64,000 bases of DNA from Salinicoccus sediminis (GTDB lineage: Bacteria; Bacillota; Bacilli; Staphylococcales; Salinicoccaceae): assembly GCF_000986795.1 (NCBI RefSeq), contig NZ_LAYZ01000024.1, positions 494,693 to 558,692 of the forward strand, written 5' to 3'. Under the pieces are notes generated by a model. That model saw only the letters and a program-made list of their open reading frames with translations. It was not told the origin of the DNA and ran no database searches. Of this stretch, positions 27,267 through 36,157 are shown one piece after another (the stretch's first letter is position 1; every line of letters begins with the position of its first letter). The position numbers and the translations under genes are program-made.

Positions 27267-29549
27267 TTAGTATGAATAATGTTTCTCTTTATCGAAAATA
27301 TAATCGTTCCCTTCTACTTTGCCAGGGAAAAAGGTGGGTAAAAATAAAAGGTTAACTTGTCCACGAACATTACTATTCAAGTAGGTTTGCCCATTATTTG
27401 TGAAATCTACACCTGTTGCTTCAGATAATGCCGACTGAATTCTAATCCTTTTTTCTGCATTAAATGTCTGATCCAAAGACCTGAAACTCAAAAATATTCT
27501 GGTCATCAGTTCAGGTGTAACAGCAAATCCTTGGTTTTGCTGACCGGGTTTTGGTGGACCGCCTTTTGCGTTCTTTTTGCCAAATATATTGAGAACAAGA
27601 CCATCCTCGTTATTTAGGAATTCGTTTAAATCATCGACTGTTGCTGCTATAGCTACTGCTATAGCCAATGCGACTCCAATCCATCCTAACTTACTCAACG
27701 GATTTTTAACTAACGCATCAAATAAATTTACTGCTAATATAATGGAAGTGACTTCCAGAAGAAATTGACCATAATTAGCGCCAGATTGATGGTGTCCATA
27801 TATCATATACATGGCTTGTTTAGTATCATAATTGAAGCTTTCCTGTTTAATACCAAAAGGTTTGGAAACTCCAAAGTTGGCCATGATGTATTCATTCATA
27901 TAGATTTCTGATCGTATTGCATATGGATTGGACATTAACTCAAACATTCTTTGTAATTTATCAAATGCTTTAGTTATGAATTCTTTCCTGTCTTCCTCAG
28001 CAATCAATTCGCCATCAGATCCGGCACCAGAGTATTTGCTGTTATACATTTCCAATGTATTGTAGATCTCCTGGTCAGCGGAATATGATTCGGCCATGCC
28101 CAGTGCATCATTCAGCGTCTCTAAAAGTTTTCCAAAAGATTCATCTGCCTGCTCTTCGGCTTCATCATATGTTTCATCATATCTTTCATCTTTCTGAAGA
28201 ATTTCTTCTGATTCTTCATACTTTTTCCAGCTTGTTGTTATAGAATCAATATTGGTGTCAGCATCGGAAATAAGATCAGATGCTGCTTTCTCGACAAAAC
28301 CAGGCGCCTCTTTTGTTTCAGAGTTGACTGCCAATTTGAAAATTGACGCTTGTGAAAGCAGTCCATACCTTTGTAAATTCCCAAAGCTGGTCATGGTACC
28401 CGGTGCGTCAGCCTTTCCCAGTACATAATCATCCAGACTTTCAAAGTCATTTTCTATCGAAGTGAAAAATTCATTGTCCAGAATCAACTTATTGATTTCT
28501 TCCAAACCGTCTGTAGATCCGACCATTTCTTTAATCTCATTATTGTAATCCATTGCTGAATTATTGCTGGGTGAGCTTGAATTTCCGGAACCGAAAAGTG
28601 CTTTGAGAATATCCTCTTTATAGCTGCCATAATTGGTCTGAATCAGACCTTCTGTTGGTAATGTTTCTGTGTTGAATTTAGATCTGGCATCCTCAAAATA
28701 CCCGAGCTCTTCTTCTTCATCGTCACGCTTCTTTTCTTTATCTTCTTTTTCTTCATCGCTTAATTCTTCTTCTGATTCTTCATCTTCGGAATCTTCTTTC
28801 TCATGCTTGTTTTTCAATTCCAGGTATCTTGGATAATATTTTGAAAGATCCGCCATGTTCGACTTTATAGATTCAGGGATTTTCTCAGATGATGACTCTT
28901 TACCTACGATTTTGGAATTATATCTTGATGTGACATCTTCTTTTAAACTTTTAACTTCCTCGTCAACTTTTTTCAGTTCAGCATTCCGCTTTTTGACAAG
29001 TTCCATAACTTCTTCAAATTTCTCAAGGAATTCCTGTGTTTCTTCCATATCTTCGGCTCTTGCCGGATCGACTTCAGTTTTAGCTTGTTTCAGCATATCC
29101 GTAAAAACCCCGGCCATCTGTATGGGAGCCTGATACTTCATCGTTTCATTGATCTGATATTTGAATATATCCGGATTCAATATATCCCTGTCAGTGTCAA
29201 AGGAAGCTGAACTCGAGCTGATGGATACTTGGGATAGATTGGAGTACCCTTCCAATTCTCCCGGGGTAAAAAGCTGCTCTTCGAGTGTCTTCTCAAAAAT
29301 CGGAAGCGATTCATTGCCGGTAACAAAAATCCCGTAATCAGCGAGTGAACTGTCATATTGTGACATTGTCGACCTGACAGCTGATTCAACAGCGTTATCG
29401 AGCTGTCTTTCTGCCGACATTATCCGCACCATATCAATCAGAAGAGCATTGATGATGAAGATGGGAAGTATGATGCAGATGGCAAAGATGGAAACTGAAC
29501 CGCCATCGTCAAAAATCAGAGGTTTTATAAACTGTTTGATTTTTTTCAT
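27267..29549 (-). CDS. DUF5702 TadG-like protein
   Basis: About 760 residues. N-terminal helix in DGGSVSIFAICIILPIFI followed by DMVRIMSAERQLDNAVESA, the TadG-like opening. Unlike the pseudopilins here it has Phe, not Glu, at +5. A strongly acidic, Lys/Glu-rich stretch lies near residues 255-285. A C-terminal hydrophobic helix (WIGVALAIAVAIAATV) suggests a second membrane contact. DUF5702 proteins occur in Firmicute tad operons and seem to replace TadG. Start at the ATG at 29549, 11 bases after GGAGG. Possible adhesin or tip component; inference. Confidence 0.8.
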   Translation of the reverse strand: MKKIKQFIKPLIFDDGGSVSIFAICIILPIFIINALLIDMVRIMSAERQLDNAVESAVRSTMSQYDSSLADYGIFVTGNESLPIFEKTLEEQLFTPGELEGYSNLSQVSISSSSASFDTDRDILNPDIFKYQINETMKYQAPIQMAGVFTDMLKQAKTEVDPARAEDMEETQEFLEKFEEVMELVKKRNAELKKVDEEVKSLKEDVTSRYNSKIVGKESSSEKIPESIKSNMADLSKYYPRYLELKNKHEKEDSEDEESEEELSDEEKEDKEKKRDDEEEELGYFEDARSKFNTETLPTEGLIQTNYGSYKEDILKALFGSGNSSSPSNNSAMDYNNEIKEMVGSTDGLEEINKLILDNEFFTSIENDFESLDDYVLGKADAPGTMTSFGNLQRYGLLSQASIFKLAVNSETKEAPGFVEKAASDLISDADTNIDSITTSWKKYEESEEILQKDERYDETYDEAEEQADESFGKLLETLNDALGMAESYSADQEIYNTLEMYNSKYSGAGSDGELIAEEDRKEFITKAFDKLQRMFELMSNPYAIRSEIYMNEYIMANFGVSKPFGIKQESFNYDTKQAMYMIYGHHQSGANYGQFLLEVTSIILAVNLFDALVKNPLSKLGWIGVALAIAVAIAATVDDLNEFLNNEDGLVLNIFGKKNAKGGPPKPGQQNQGFAVTPELMTRIFLSFRSLDQTFNAEKRIRIQSALSEATGVDFTNNGQTYLNSNVRGQVNLLFLPTFFPGKVEGNDYIFDKEKHYSY

Positions 29550-29556
29550 TGGTGTT

Positions 29557-30198
29557 CTAACCTCCAACCCATTGCTCTACTGCTTCTGTAATACTCCCTG
29601 CGTCTTCAAGTGGTGTGAAACTCATCAGGAATTTCGCAAAGTTATAAGTCCGCACCATCTCTGTAGATTCGGTAATTATACTTGTTGACTCACCAGTAAC
29701 ATTCGAAACTCCCAGCAGATTTTTGAACATGTCAGGCATATAGAGTCCTGACTCGGTAGTGACCCTGATTTTTTTATAAATTAATATATTTCCTCCGCCG
29801 TCGGCAATTTCTATGGAGATCGGTCCGGCGTAGTTATTGGTCACAACCGCCTTCTTGCTCTGGGATATTCCGCCGGAGCCGCCGCCGAAACCGCCGATGC
29901 CCAAACTGTCAAAGAGATCGCCTGCGCCTTCGCCAATCCTCCAGTAAAGACCGTCACCGGCTTCATTTCCTGTATACTGGCTTGTATTTTCGATCTCTCC
30001 GGTATATGTTTTATTACTGTTGTCATAATTGTAGGCAACCAGATTTGATGACTGGTATGCCACGTAATTTGTCATGCCTGACTGAAAAACTATAATGCAT
30101 AAAAAAACTGTCATGAGGACGAAAACCATAACAAAAGGGAAAACAAGGGTAGCTTCCATAGACATGCTGCCCCTTTCCCCCTTAAAGAACCGCCGCAT
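29557..30198 (-). CDS. TadE/TadF-like pseudopilin
   Basis: About 213 residues from the ATG at 30198, preceded by GGGTGA. N-terminus RRFFKGERG then SMSMEATLVFPFVM: Gly at -1 and Glu at +5, followed by a long hydrophobic helix. A Gly-rich segment (SLGIGGFGGGSGG) lies in the middle. It should be a minor pilin cut by the TadV peptidase. Its start lies 5 bases after the stop of the Flp pilin gene. Confidence 0.82.
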   Translation of the reverse strand: MRRFFKGERGSMSMEATLVFPFVMVFVLMTVFLCIIVFQSGMTNYVAYQSSNLVAYNYDNSNKTYTGEIENTSQYTGNEAGDGLYWRIGEGAGDLFDSLGIGGFGGGSGGISQSKKAVVTNNYAGPISIEIADGGGNILIYKKIRVTTESGLYMPDMFKNLLGVSNVTGESTSIITESTEMVRTYNFAKFLMSFTPLEDAGSITEAVEQWVGG

Positions 30199-30202
30199 TA
30201 TA

Positions 30203-30379
30203 TCACCCGCCGAATGTTCCAAGGTTTCCTTCTATAGCATCAAACAGACTATTTGCCCAAGATTCAATTCTCCCCTTGAACAAAATCGCAATTCCAATCA
30301 GTACCGCCAGTATCAAAAGTACCTCAACTACTTCCAGGCCTTCCTCATCGTTCCAAAAATCAAGCCAAAACTGTGCCAT
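30203..30379 (-). CDS. Flp-type major pilin (Flp1 family), 58 residues
   Basis: Found by translating the gap between tadC and the tadE-like gene. ATG at 30379 follows GGAGAG by 5 bases; stop TGA at 30203-30205. The peptide starts MAQFWLDFWNDEEG, then LEVVEVLLILAVLIGIAILF, then KGRIES and a short tail. This is the class IVb Flp pattern of Firmicutes: Gly before the cut, Glu at +5, one hydrophobic helix and a tiny body. The mature subunit would be about 44 residues. Position between tadC and tadE fits the family. Confidence 0.88.
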   Translation of the reverse strand: MAQFWLDFWNDEEGLEVVEVLLILAVLIGIAILFKGRIESWANSLFDAIEGNLGTFGG

Positions 30380-30457
30380 GATATCTCTCCTTAATAATTT
30401 GTAAGTTTATATATAAAGCAAGAAACCTTGCGTTATACCAAAGTGGTAAGATCCCGA

Positions 30458-31327
30458 CTAAAAATTGAACATCGTAATCGCGGGATAGATGATTACAAGC
30501 AATACTGCAGCAAAGACAAAAATCATCGGGAATATCAGTTTTGACGAAGCTTCTTCCCCTTTGATCCTCGTCAGAGTTTTACGTTTGTCCCACAATGATT
30601 TAGACAAATCTTTCAATGACTCAGCCAATTGCTTTCCGCCCCTGCGGTAGTTCATCATTATCGTTGTTGTTAAAACTGAAACTTCCTGTATGCCGCATCG
30701 CTGACTGAAGTCTTTCATAGCGTCTTGAAATGATGAATTGGATTGAAGCTTGTTCATTGCTTCATTCAACTCGTAATACAATGGTGAATCGTAAATCCTG
30801 TTCATATTTTGCTGTACCGATTTATTAATCGCACCCTGAACCGTTTCCCCGGCATTCACCAGAAGTATTAGCTTGTTGGTAAATTCAGGAAGTTCAAGAA
30901 GTATTGATTCTTTCCTTTTCTTAACTTTCGTATCCAGCTCCTTCATCTGTGCATACACCAATATCACAGTCATCACCACACAAAATATCGGAAGCGTGTA
31001 GTCACCGGATTCCACTGATGCAAATGCTGCAAATGTCACCAGAGCACAAATAGTGAAAACAGTGACTATTTTGGCCAGATGTATCCTTGTGAATGTCTGG
31101 CTCAGTCTGGATCCCCGTAGAATGATCATCTTCTGATGAACCGGCGCTACTATCGAAGGGAACTTTCTATACAGGTCCAGTTTATCCACAAGGAATAGTG
31201 AGTAAGGGGCAAGGATAGGCAGAAGTATGCTCCTTTTATATGTCTCTATGAAAGTTTTGTAGTTCTTCTTTTGAATTATCGTTGTGACCAGAATACATAT
31301 CACAAGAATTAAAATGATCATTTCCAT
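30458..31327 (-). CDS. tadC: Tad pilus inner-membrane platform protein TadC-like
   Basis: 289 residues, GspF/type II secretion F fold: four hydrophobic segments and a cytoplasmic domain with LPEFTNKLILLVNAGETVQGAI and SVLTTTIMMNYRRGGKQLAE, the conserved TadB/C pattern. Pairs with TadB to form the platform for pilin assembly. It follows tadB by 9 bases. Confidence 0.88.
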   Translation of the reverse strand: MEMIILILVICILVTTIIQKKNYKTFIETYKRSILLPILAPYSLFLVDKLDLYRKFPSIVAPVHQKMIILRGSRLSQTFTRIHLAKIVTVFTICALVTFAAFASVESGDYTLPIFCVVMTVILVYAQMKELDTKVKKRKESILLELPEFTNKLILLVNAGETVQGAINKSVQQNMNRIYDSPLYYELNEAMNKLQSNSSFQDAMKDFSQRCGIQEVSVLTTTIMMNYRRGGKQLAESLKDLSKSLWDKRKTLTRIKGEEASSKLIFPMIFVFAAVLLVIIYPAITMFNF

Positions 31328-31336
31328 TCCTATTAC

Positions 31337-32260
31337 CTACATTTCGATTTTCATCAATTTCTGACTTATTACCATGCTGAGAATTGTGCACCCCAGCACA
31401 ACTGTCATAACGATGGGGCCCGGGGTGCCAAATTCATAAAGCGGCCTCACAAAATCTCCTGATGTATATTTCAAGAATGCAATCATGCCAAGAGGCATTA
31501 CTGCAATGATTCTTGATTCGAATTTCTTTTGGGATACCAGTACTTTTATGTCCTGCTGGATTTCGATTTTTTCGTTGATGATGTCAACAGTTCTCTTGAT
31601 GACGTCCACAAGGTTACCACCGCTGCGTTTGCATGTTATGAAAACGTCCGAAAAGTTCTTTATGTCTTCTACATCTGAACGTTTTGCAAAGTCGTCGAAT
31701 GCTCTTTCGATACTTTCACCGTTCTCGACCCGTCTGTTGATGATCGAGAATTCCCTAATGATATATGTATCTTCATTCGGGTACAGGAGTTTCAAATCTT
31801 TCAAAGCATCTCTGAATGCATTTTCGATTGACTGTCCTGCTGCCAATGAAGAGGAAAGGGATGCAGCCGCTTCCTTGAATTGCAGCGACAGGATGTTCTT
31901 CCGTTTCTCTTTCAATTGCTTCTTCCGTACTTTTGGTGCAAAGAGAGCAAGGAGGCCGAGGAGGAGTGAAATGACCAGATTATCATAGAATAGCTCACCG
32001 ACCAGCAGGATTATGAGAAATACGACAAGTATTGCAGAGATGATTTCCCAAAAATTCATCTTGTAGTCACCATAATCAATAAGTTGATTATCAGAGGAGC
32101 TTCGGGAGTTTATAGCTGCAATGGAACGCCTTCTGCGCTCTTCCTCACGCTTCAGATGCTTTTTCTTCTTTTTTAGATCAGTGTTTGTAATCCTTTTATA
32201 AACTATGCCGAATATGGCCAGTACAATGATTACAAGCCCGAAGACCTGGAACAGATCCAT
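31337..32260 (-). CDS. tadB: Tad pilus inner-membrane platform protein TadB-like
   Basis: 307 residues, GspF fold with AAASLSSSLAAGQSIENAF and FSDVFITCKRSGGNLVDVI. N-terminal helix, a basic stretch, then three or four more helices. Its ATG overlaps the tadA stop (TAATG). Confidence 0.88.
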   Translation of the reverse strand: MDLFQVFGLVIIVLAIFGIVYKRITNTDLKKKKKHLKREEERRRRSIAAINSRSSSDNQLIDYGDYKMNFWEIISAILVVFLIILLVGELFYDNLVISLLLGLLALFAPKVRKKQLKEKRKNILSLQFKEAAASLSSSLAAGQSIENAFRDALKDLKLLYPNEDTYIIREFSIINRRVENGESIERAFDDFAKRSDVEDIKNFSDVFITCKRSGGNLVDVIKRTVDIINEKIEIQQDIKVLVSQKKFESRIIAVMPLGMIAFLKYTSGDFVRPLYEFGTPGPIVMTVVLGCTILSMVISQKLMKIEM

Positions 32261-33588
32261 TACATCACTTCCGTTTCTTCATCCGTCTGACCATAGAGTT
32301 TCTCAATATCTTGCTTCCCTGATATTTCGAGCTTCATGGTGGAATGAAGTTTATTGCCTGTCGGGACAAGATCTCCAATGATTCTGCCTTCCTTGTCCTC
32401 TGAAGTTTCCTGGAAAACAAATAATGGATTCAGCTGGATTTCCCCATTTTCAAAGCCGGTTACTTCAGATATCTCCACAACCTTTCTGGAGTGATCCCTG
32501 AACCTTGATAAATGGATCATTATATCTATCGCTGATGTTATTTGCTTTCTGATGACATCAATCGGCAGTTCAGCACCGCTGAGCACCATCGTCTCGATCC
32601 TGCTCAGCATGTCTTTTACAGAGTTGGCGTGACCTGTGGACAAAGAGCCATCATGCCCGGTGTTCATGGCCTGAAGCATATCAAGTGCTTCCGCGCCCCT
32701 GACTTCCCCCACGATGACCCGTGACGGCCGCATCCTCAAAGATGTACGGATCAGGTCTCTTATGGTGATTTCACCTTCCCCCTGGGTATTCGCATTACGG
32801 GTTTCGAGACTTATGAGGTTTGGAATACTTTTCAGCTGCAGTTCAGCCGAATCTTCTATCGTCACTATTCTTTCGCTTTTGGGTATGAAGTTCGACAGTA
32901 CATTGAGAAACGTGGTTTTACCGGAACCGGTGCCCCCGCCTATGAAAATGTTGTATTTGGCTTCAACGAGGTGTTTAAGGAATTGTGATACTTCTTTGTT
33001 GAGAGCTTTGAATCTTATGAGGTCATCTATGGTCAAGGCATGTTCGGGGAACTTACGGATTGTCATGGCTGCACCTTTCAGTGCCACTGGCGGCAGTACC
33101 ACATTTACTCTGGAACCATCTTCCAGTCTCGCATCCACTATCGGTGTCGATTCATTGACCACCCTGTTCACTTTGGACACAATGGACTGGATTGTATCCT
33201 CAAGTTTTTGCTGGGACTCGAACCTGACATCCGACTTGAATACTTCACCATGCTTTTCGACAAATATCTCCAAGTAGTTGTTCACCATAATTTCTGTAAT
33301 ATCCTTATCATCCAAGAGGGGCTGCAATACTCCCAGACCGCGGAATGAATTATACATCCGCTCGACAATCACACTCATCTGTCCGGAACTTATCTGATAT
33401 TGCTTTGCATAAGTGATGACAAACTCTTCGACATACTGTCTCAACTCATCGTTGGAAACTGAATACATGAAGTCCAATACATCTCTCAGCTTGTTTGTCA
33501 GATGATCGACTATCGCATCTTCACTATCCTGTTCCTCAAATTTATAATTGGCTATCTCTTCAATATTGCCGGTTTCTTTATGTTTCAT
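32260..33588 (-). CDS. tadA: Tad pilus secretion ATPase TadA/CpaF
   Basis: 442 residues. Type II/IV secretion ATPase: Walker A GGGTGSGKTTFLN near residue 220, Asp box RIVTIEDSAEL, Walker B RVIVGEVRGAEALDMLQAMN and His box GSLSTGHAN. The N-terminal domain has the CpaF pattern DITEIMVNNYLEIFVEKHG. It powers pilin extrusion with TadB and TadC. Start 6 bases after GGAGG and 11 bases inside tadZ. Confidence 0.93.
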   Translation of the reverse strand: MKHKETGNIEEIANYKFEEQDSEDAIVDHLTNKLRDVLDFMYSVSNDELRQYVEEFVITYAKQYQISSGQMSVIVERMYNSFRGLGVLQPLLDDKDITEIMVNNYLEIFVEKHGEVFKSDVRFESQQKLEDTIQSIVSKVNRVVNESTPIVDARLEDGSRVNVVLPPVALKGAAMTIRKFPEHALTIDDLIRFKALNKEVSQFLKHLVEAKYNIFIGGGTGSGKTTFLNVLSNFIPKSERIVTIEDSAELQLKSIPNLISLETRNANTQGEGEITIRDLIRTSLRMRPSRVIVGEVRGAEALDMLQAMNTGHDGSLSTGHANSVKDMLSRIETMVLSGAELPIDVIRKQITSAIDIMIHLSRFRDHSRKVVEISEVTGFENGEIQLNPLFVFQETSEDKEGRIIGDLVPTGNKLHSTMKLEISGKQDIEKLYGQTDEETEVM

Positions 33589-34675
33589 TTGATACCTCCA
33601 TCGACAGAGATATTTTACTCAGTGATTTCAAAAGCTCATGACCGATTTCACTATCCTCAAGCACCTTCTCCTTTTCATTGTAATCCAGCCATTCAGGCTT
33701 GAATTTGATTTTGGATTCAATGTTGAAGTTATAGCCGGCATGGCCTGCGAATAGATTTTCACCGAATTTATTGACTATGTAATGCATTTTCTTATTGTCT
33801 ATTTCCAGTTGTAAACCATTCTTCTCCATGATTGTCCTGGTTTTCATGAAGCTGGTTTCGTTCGATTCCAGCACCCAGAAAATGTCATTGCTCAGACGTA
33901 GAATTTCTGAATTGTTTTCATTCAGCCTTGAATCCATATCGATGATCAGGAAATCATATTCATTCAAAGAAGTAATTGTTTTAACCAGATTCTCAATATC
34001 CAATGTGTTGAGGGAGTCCACTTCATCAAAATTCATATTTATCGGGAAAAAATCTATCCCCGTCTCTGCATCAGTATCTTTCAGCTTATGAAATTTAGAC
34101 ACCAGCCTGTATGGGTCATCCTTGAGGAAATAGAAGAGTTCAGAACTTTTCGGCTTACTGGCTTCAAGGTAGGATGATGCTGAGAGCAATTGCTCCATCG
34201 AAAGATAGAACACTTTCTGTGAATGCTTCGATAGCACTTTACCAAGCATCATGGAGAGCAGTGTTTTCCCGGTTCCGCCATTCGCGCTTGCAAATGCGAT
34301 CGTACTGGTGTTCCTTTCATTGTTTGATTCCAATAGACGCCCGTCATTGTCGTAATAATACATCAGTAACGTTTCTACGATACTGTCAAAAGGCTGGTAT
34401 TTGAAAATCTCCTCTTCAAAACCTTGTCCCGTTTCTGAAAGTAAGACAACCCTGTCAAATACATTTTCCACCCTCTGCAATTCATCGTCCGTCGGATAAA
34501 TTTCTGAGAGCAGGATATTGTAGCTGGAATTTTTAACGGATTCACTCATTACGTTGAAGTCGGTGAAAATTTCAACCACCAGCTTATTATTGTATTCATT
34601 GTCCAATAAGTATGTTTCGAACAAATTTATGTATTCAGTATCATTGGATAGCAATACCACTTTGATTTTCTGCAT
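33578..34675 (-). CDS. tadZ: Tad localisation protein TadZ/CpaE-like
   Basis: 365 residues: an N-terminal receiver-like domain (KVVLLSNDTEYINLFETYL) and a MinD/ParA-type ATPase domain. The P-loop reads ASANGGTGKT: the first Lys of the ParA/MinD deviant Walker A (KGGxGK) is Asn, as in atypical TadZ proteins. LIIDMDSRL marks Walker B. It should place the pilus machine. First gene of the 15-gene run, after an AT-rich leader; ribosome site weak. Confidence 0.83.
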   Translation of the reverse strand: MQKIKVVLLSNDTEYINLFETYLLDNEYNNKLVVEIFTDFNVMSESVKNSSYNILLSEIYPTDDELQRVENVFDRVVLLSETGQGFEEEIFKYQPFDSIVETLLMYYYDNDGRLLESNNERNTSTIAFASANGGTGKTLLSMMLGKVLSKHSQKVFYLSMEQLLSASSYLEASKPKSSELFYFLKDDPYRLVSKFHKLKDTDAETGIDFFPINMNFDEVDSLNTLDIENLVKTITSLNEYDFLIIDMDSRLNENNSEILRLSNDIFWVLESNETSFMKTRTIMEKNGLQLEIDNKKMHYIVNKFGENLFAGHAGYNFNIESKIKFKPEWLDYNEKEKVLEDSEIGHELLKSLSKISLSMEVSNET

Positions 34676-35185
34676 AACTGTCCCGCCATTCGCTAAAATA
34701 AATTCTGGATAAAGTTGATAAATGATCAGACATTTAAAAATAAACGCTAAAAGTAGTTAGTAAAAGCAAGTTATTTTATGTAAGTATGTTTACTCTATGA
34801 AAGTTATTTAATTAAAAATGATAAACCTTAAGATACACATATATGAGGATATTGTCAAAATTACGTCAAATATTTTTTCAAAAATCCGCGTCAATATTGA
34901 TGAAAATTGAATATACCACTGTTAAAAAAAGTAATTCATTTCAATCCGTAAGAAATATAATGACATTATTCTATTTATATTAATTTCACATATAACATGG
35001 TTATTTACTTTAAAGATAGGATTCATTGTAAGATTCCACTGATATAATCATGCAAAGTTTCAAACCACAAAAAATTCGTTTTCTGTGATTTTATACAGAA
35101 ATTCTGATATCGGGGAATATCATCCAGCAGCTCAAATTTTTGGGGCAATTTTACACTTTTAACATGTATATGCATCCTTAATATA
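34676..35185. other. AT-rich intergenic leader of the Tad operon
   Basis: About 510 bases without a credible gene between tadZ and the metQ terminator, markedly AT-rich compared with the rest of the window. It must hold the Tad promoter on the minus strand. I see no consensus sigma-A or sigma-B promoter, no clear operator and no riboswitch fold. Several short stretches with repeated TATAT or TTTAA occur but no long repeat. Confidence 0.55.
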
Positions 35186-35232
35186 AAAAACGATGATTTC
35201 ATATGAAAGAATCATGTGAAATCATCGTTTTA
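35186..35232. terminator. Terminator after metQ
   Basis: AAACGATGATTTCA pairs with TGAAATCATCGTTT across a 15-base loop (35188-35230), with T runs on both strands. On the minus strand it ends metNPQ. Confidence 0.88.
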
Positions 35233-35270
35233 TTAATGGAAAAATCCCTGCGGCCGGAACCTATGATACT

Positions 35271-36116
35271 TTATTCCGCCGGGATAACGGCTCCGTCATA
35301 GTTCTCTTCTATGAACTGCCTGATTTGATCGCCCTGAAGCACTTCCATCAGTTTCTTGATGTCGTCGCGGTCCTCATCCCCTTCACGTACAGCGACCAGG
35401 TTGGCGTAAGGCGATTCACTGTCCTCCAGTGCGATTGAATCTTCCTGTGGATTCAGTCCGCCGTCGAGTGCGAAGTTGGAGTTGATGATCACTGCCGGCG
35501 CTTCGTTGTTCTCATACATCTGGACGAGCATTTCCGGTGCTGTTTCATTGTTGAATTCAAGGTTCTTAGGATTTTCCGTAATATCGTCGAATGTTGCATC
35601 TTCGATGTTGATGCCTTCCTCGATTTCAATCAGGCCGGCGTTGACGAAGAATGACAGGAAACGGCCCTCTTCTGCCGGATTGTTGGATACGAGGATGGTC
35701 GATCCGTCTGGAATATCCTCAAGTGAATCATAGTCCTGAGAGTAGACGGCCATCGGCTCTATATGGACATTTCCTGCACTGGCAAGTTCGTAGCCGTGGG
35801 ACTCCGATTCAGTGTTCAGATATGGTGTATGCTGGAAGAAGTTTGCGTCTACTTCTTCATCTGCAAGGAGTCGGTTCGGTGTCGTATAGTCATTGACGAT
35901 TGAGATGTCGAGCTCAATGCCTTCCTCTTCAAGGATGGTTGCCGCTTCTTCTAGGATTTCAGCATGTGGTGACGGTGATGCCGCGATGGAGATGGTGCCG
36001 TCGCCCTCTTCATTCTCGGCAGTTTCACCGCCCTCTTCACCTTCTGAGCCGCCTCCGCAGGCGGCAAGTACAGCTGCAAATACTGACATGGTAAGTAGCA
36101 ATAAGAACTTTTTCAT
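35271..36116 (-). CDS. metQ: Methionine ABC transporter substrate-binding lipoprotein MetQ
   Basis: 281 residues, NlpA family. Signal MKKFLLLLTMSVFAAVLAAC with lipobox LAAC, an acidic linker, then IAASPSPHAEIL and DVDANFFQHTPYL-like motifs (here EVDANFFQHTPYLN) and STILVSNNPAEEGR. Binds methionine outside the membrane and hands it to MetP. Third gene of the SAM-regulated metN-metP-metQ operon, 41 bases after metP. Confidence 0.94.
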   Translation of the reverse strand: MKKFLLLLTMSVFAAVLAACGGGSEGEEGGETAENEEGDGTISIAASPSPHAEILEEAATILEEEGIELDISIVNDYTTPNRLLADEEVDANFFQHTPYLNTESESHGYELASAGNVHIEPMAVYSQDYDSLEDIPDGSTILVSNNPAEEGRFLSFFVNAGLIEIEEGINIEDATFDDITENPKNLEFNNETAPEMLVQMYENNEAPAVIINSNFALDGGLNPQEDSIALEDSESPYANLVAVREGDEDRDDIKKLMEVLQGDQIRQFIEENYDGAVIPAE

Positions 36117-36157
36117 AAGACAAAACCCTCTTCCTCAATTGTTTTTTTATATGGAGG

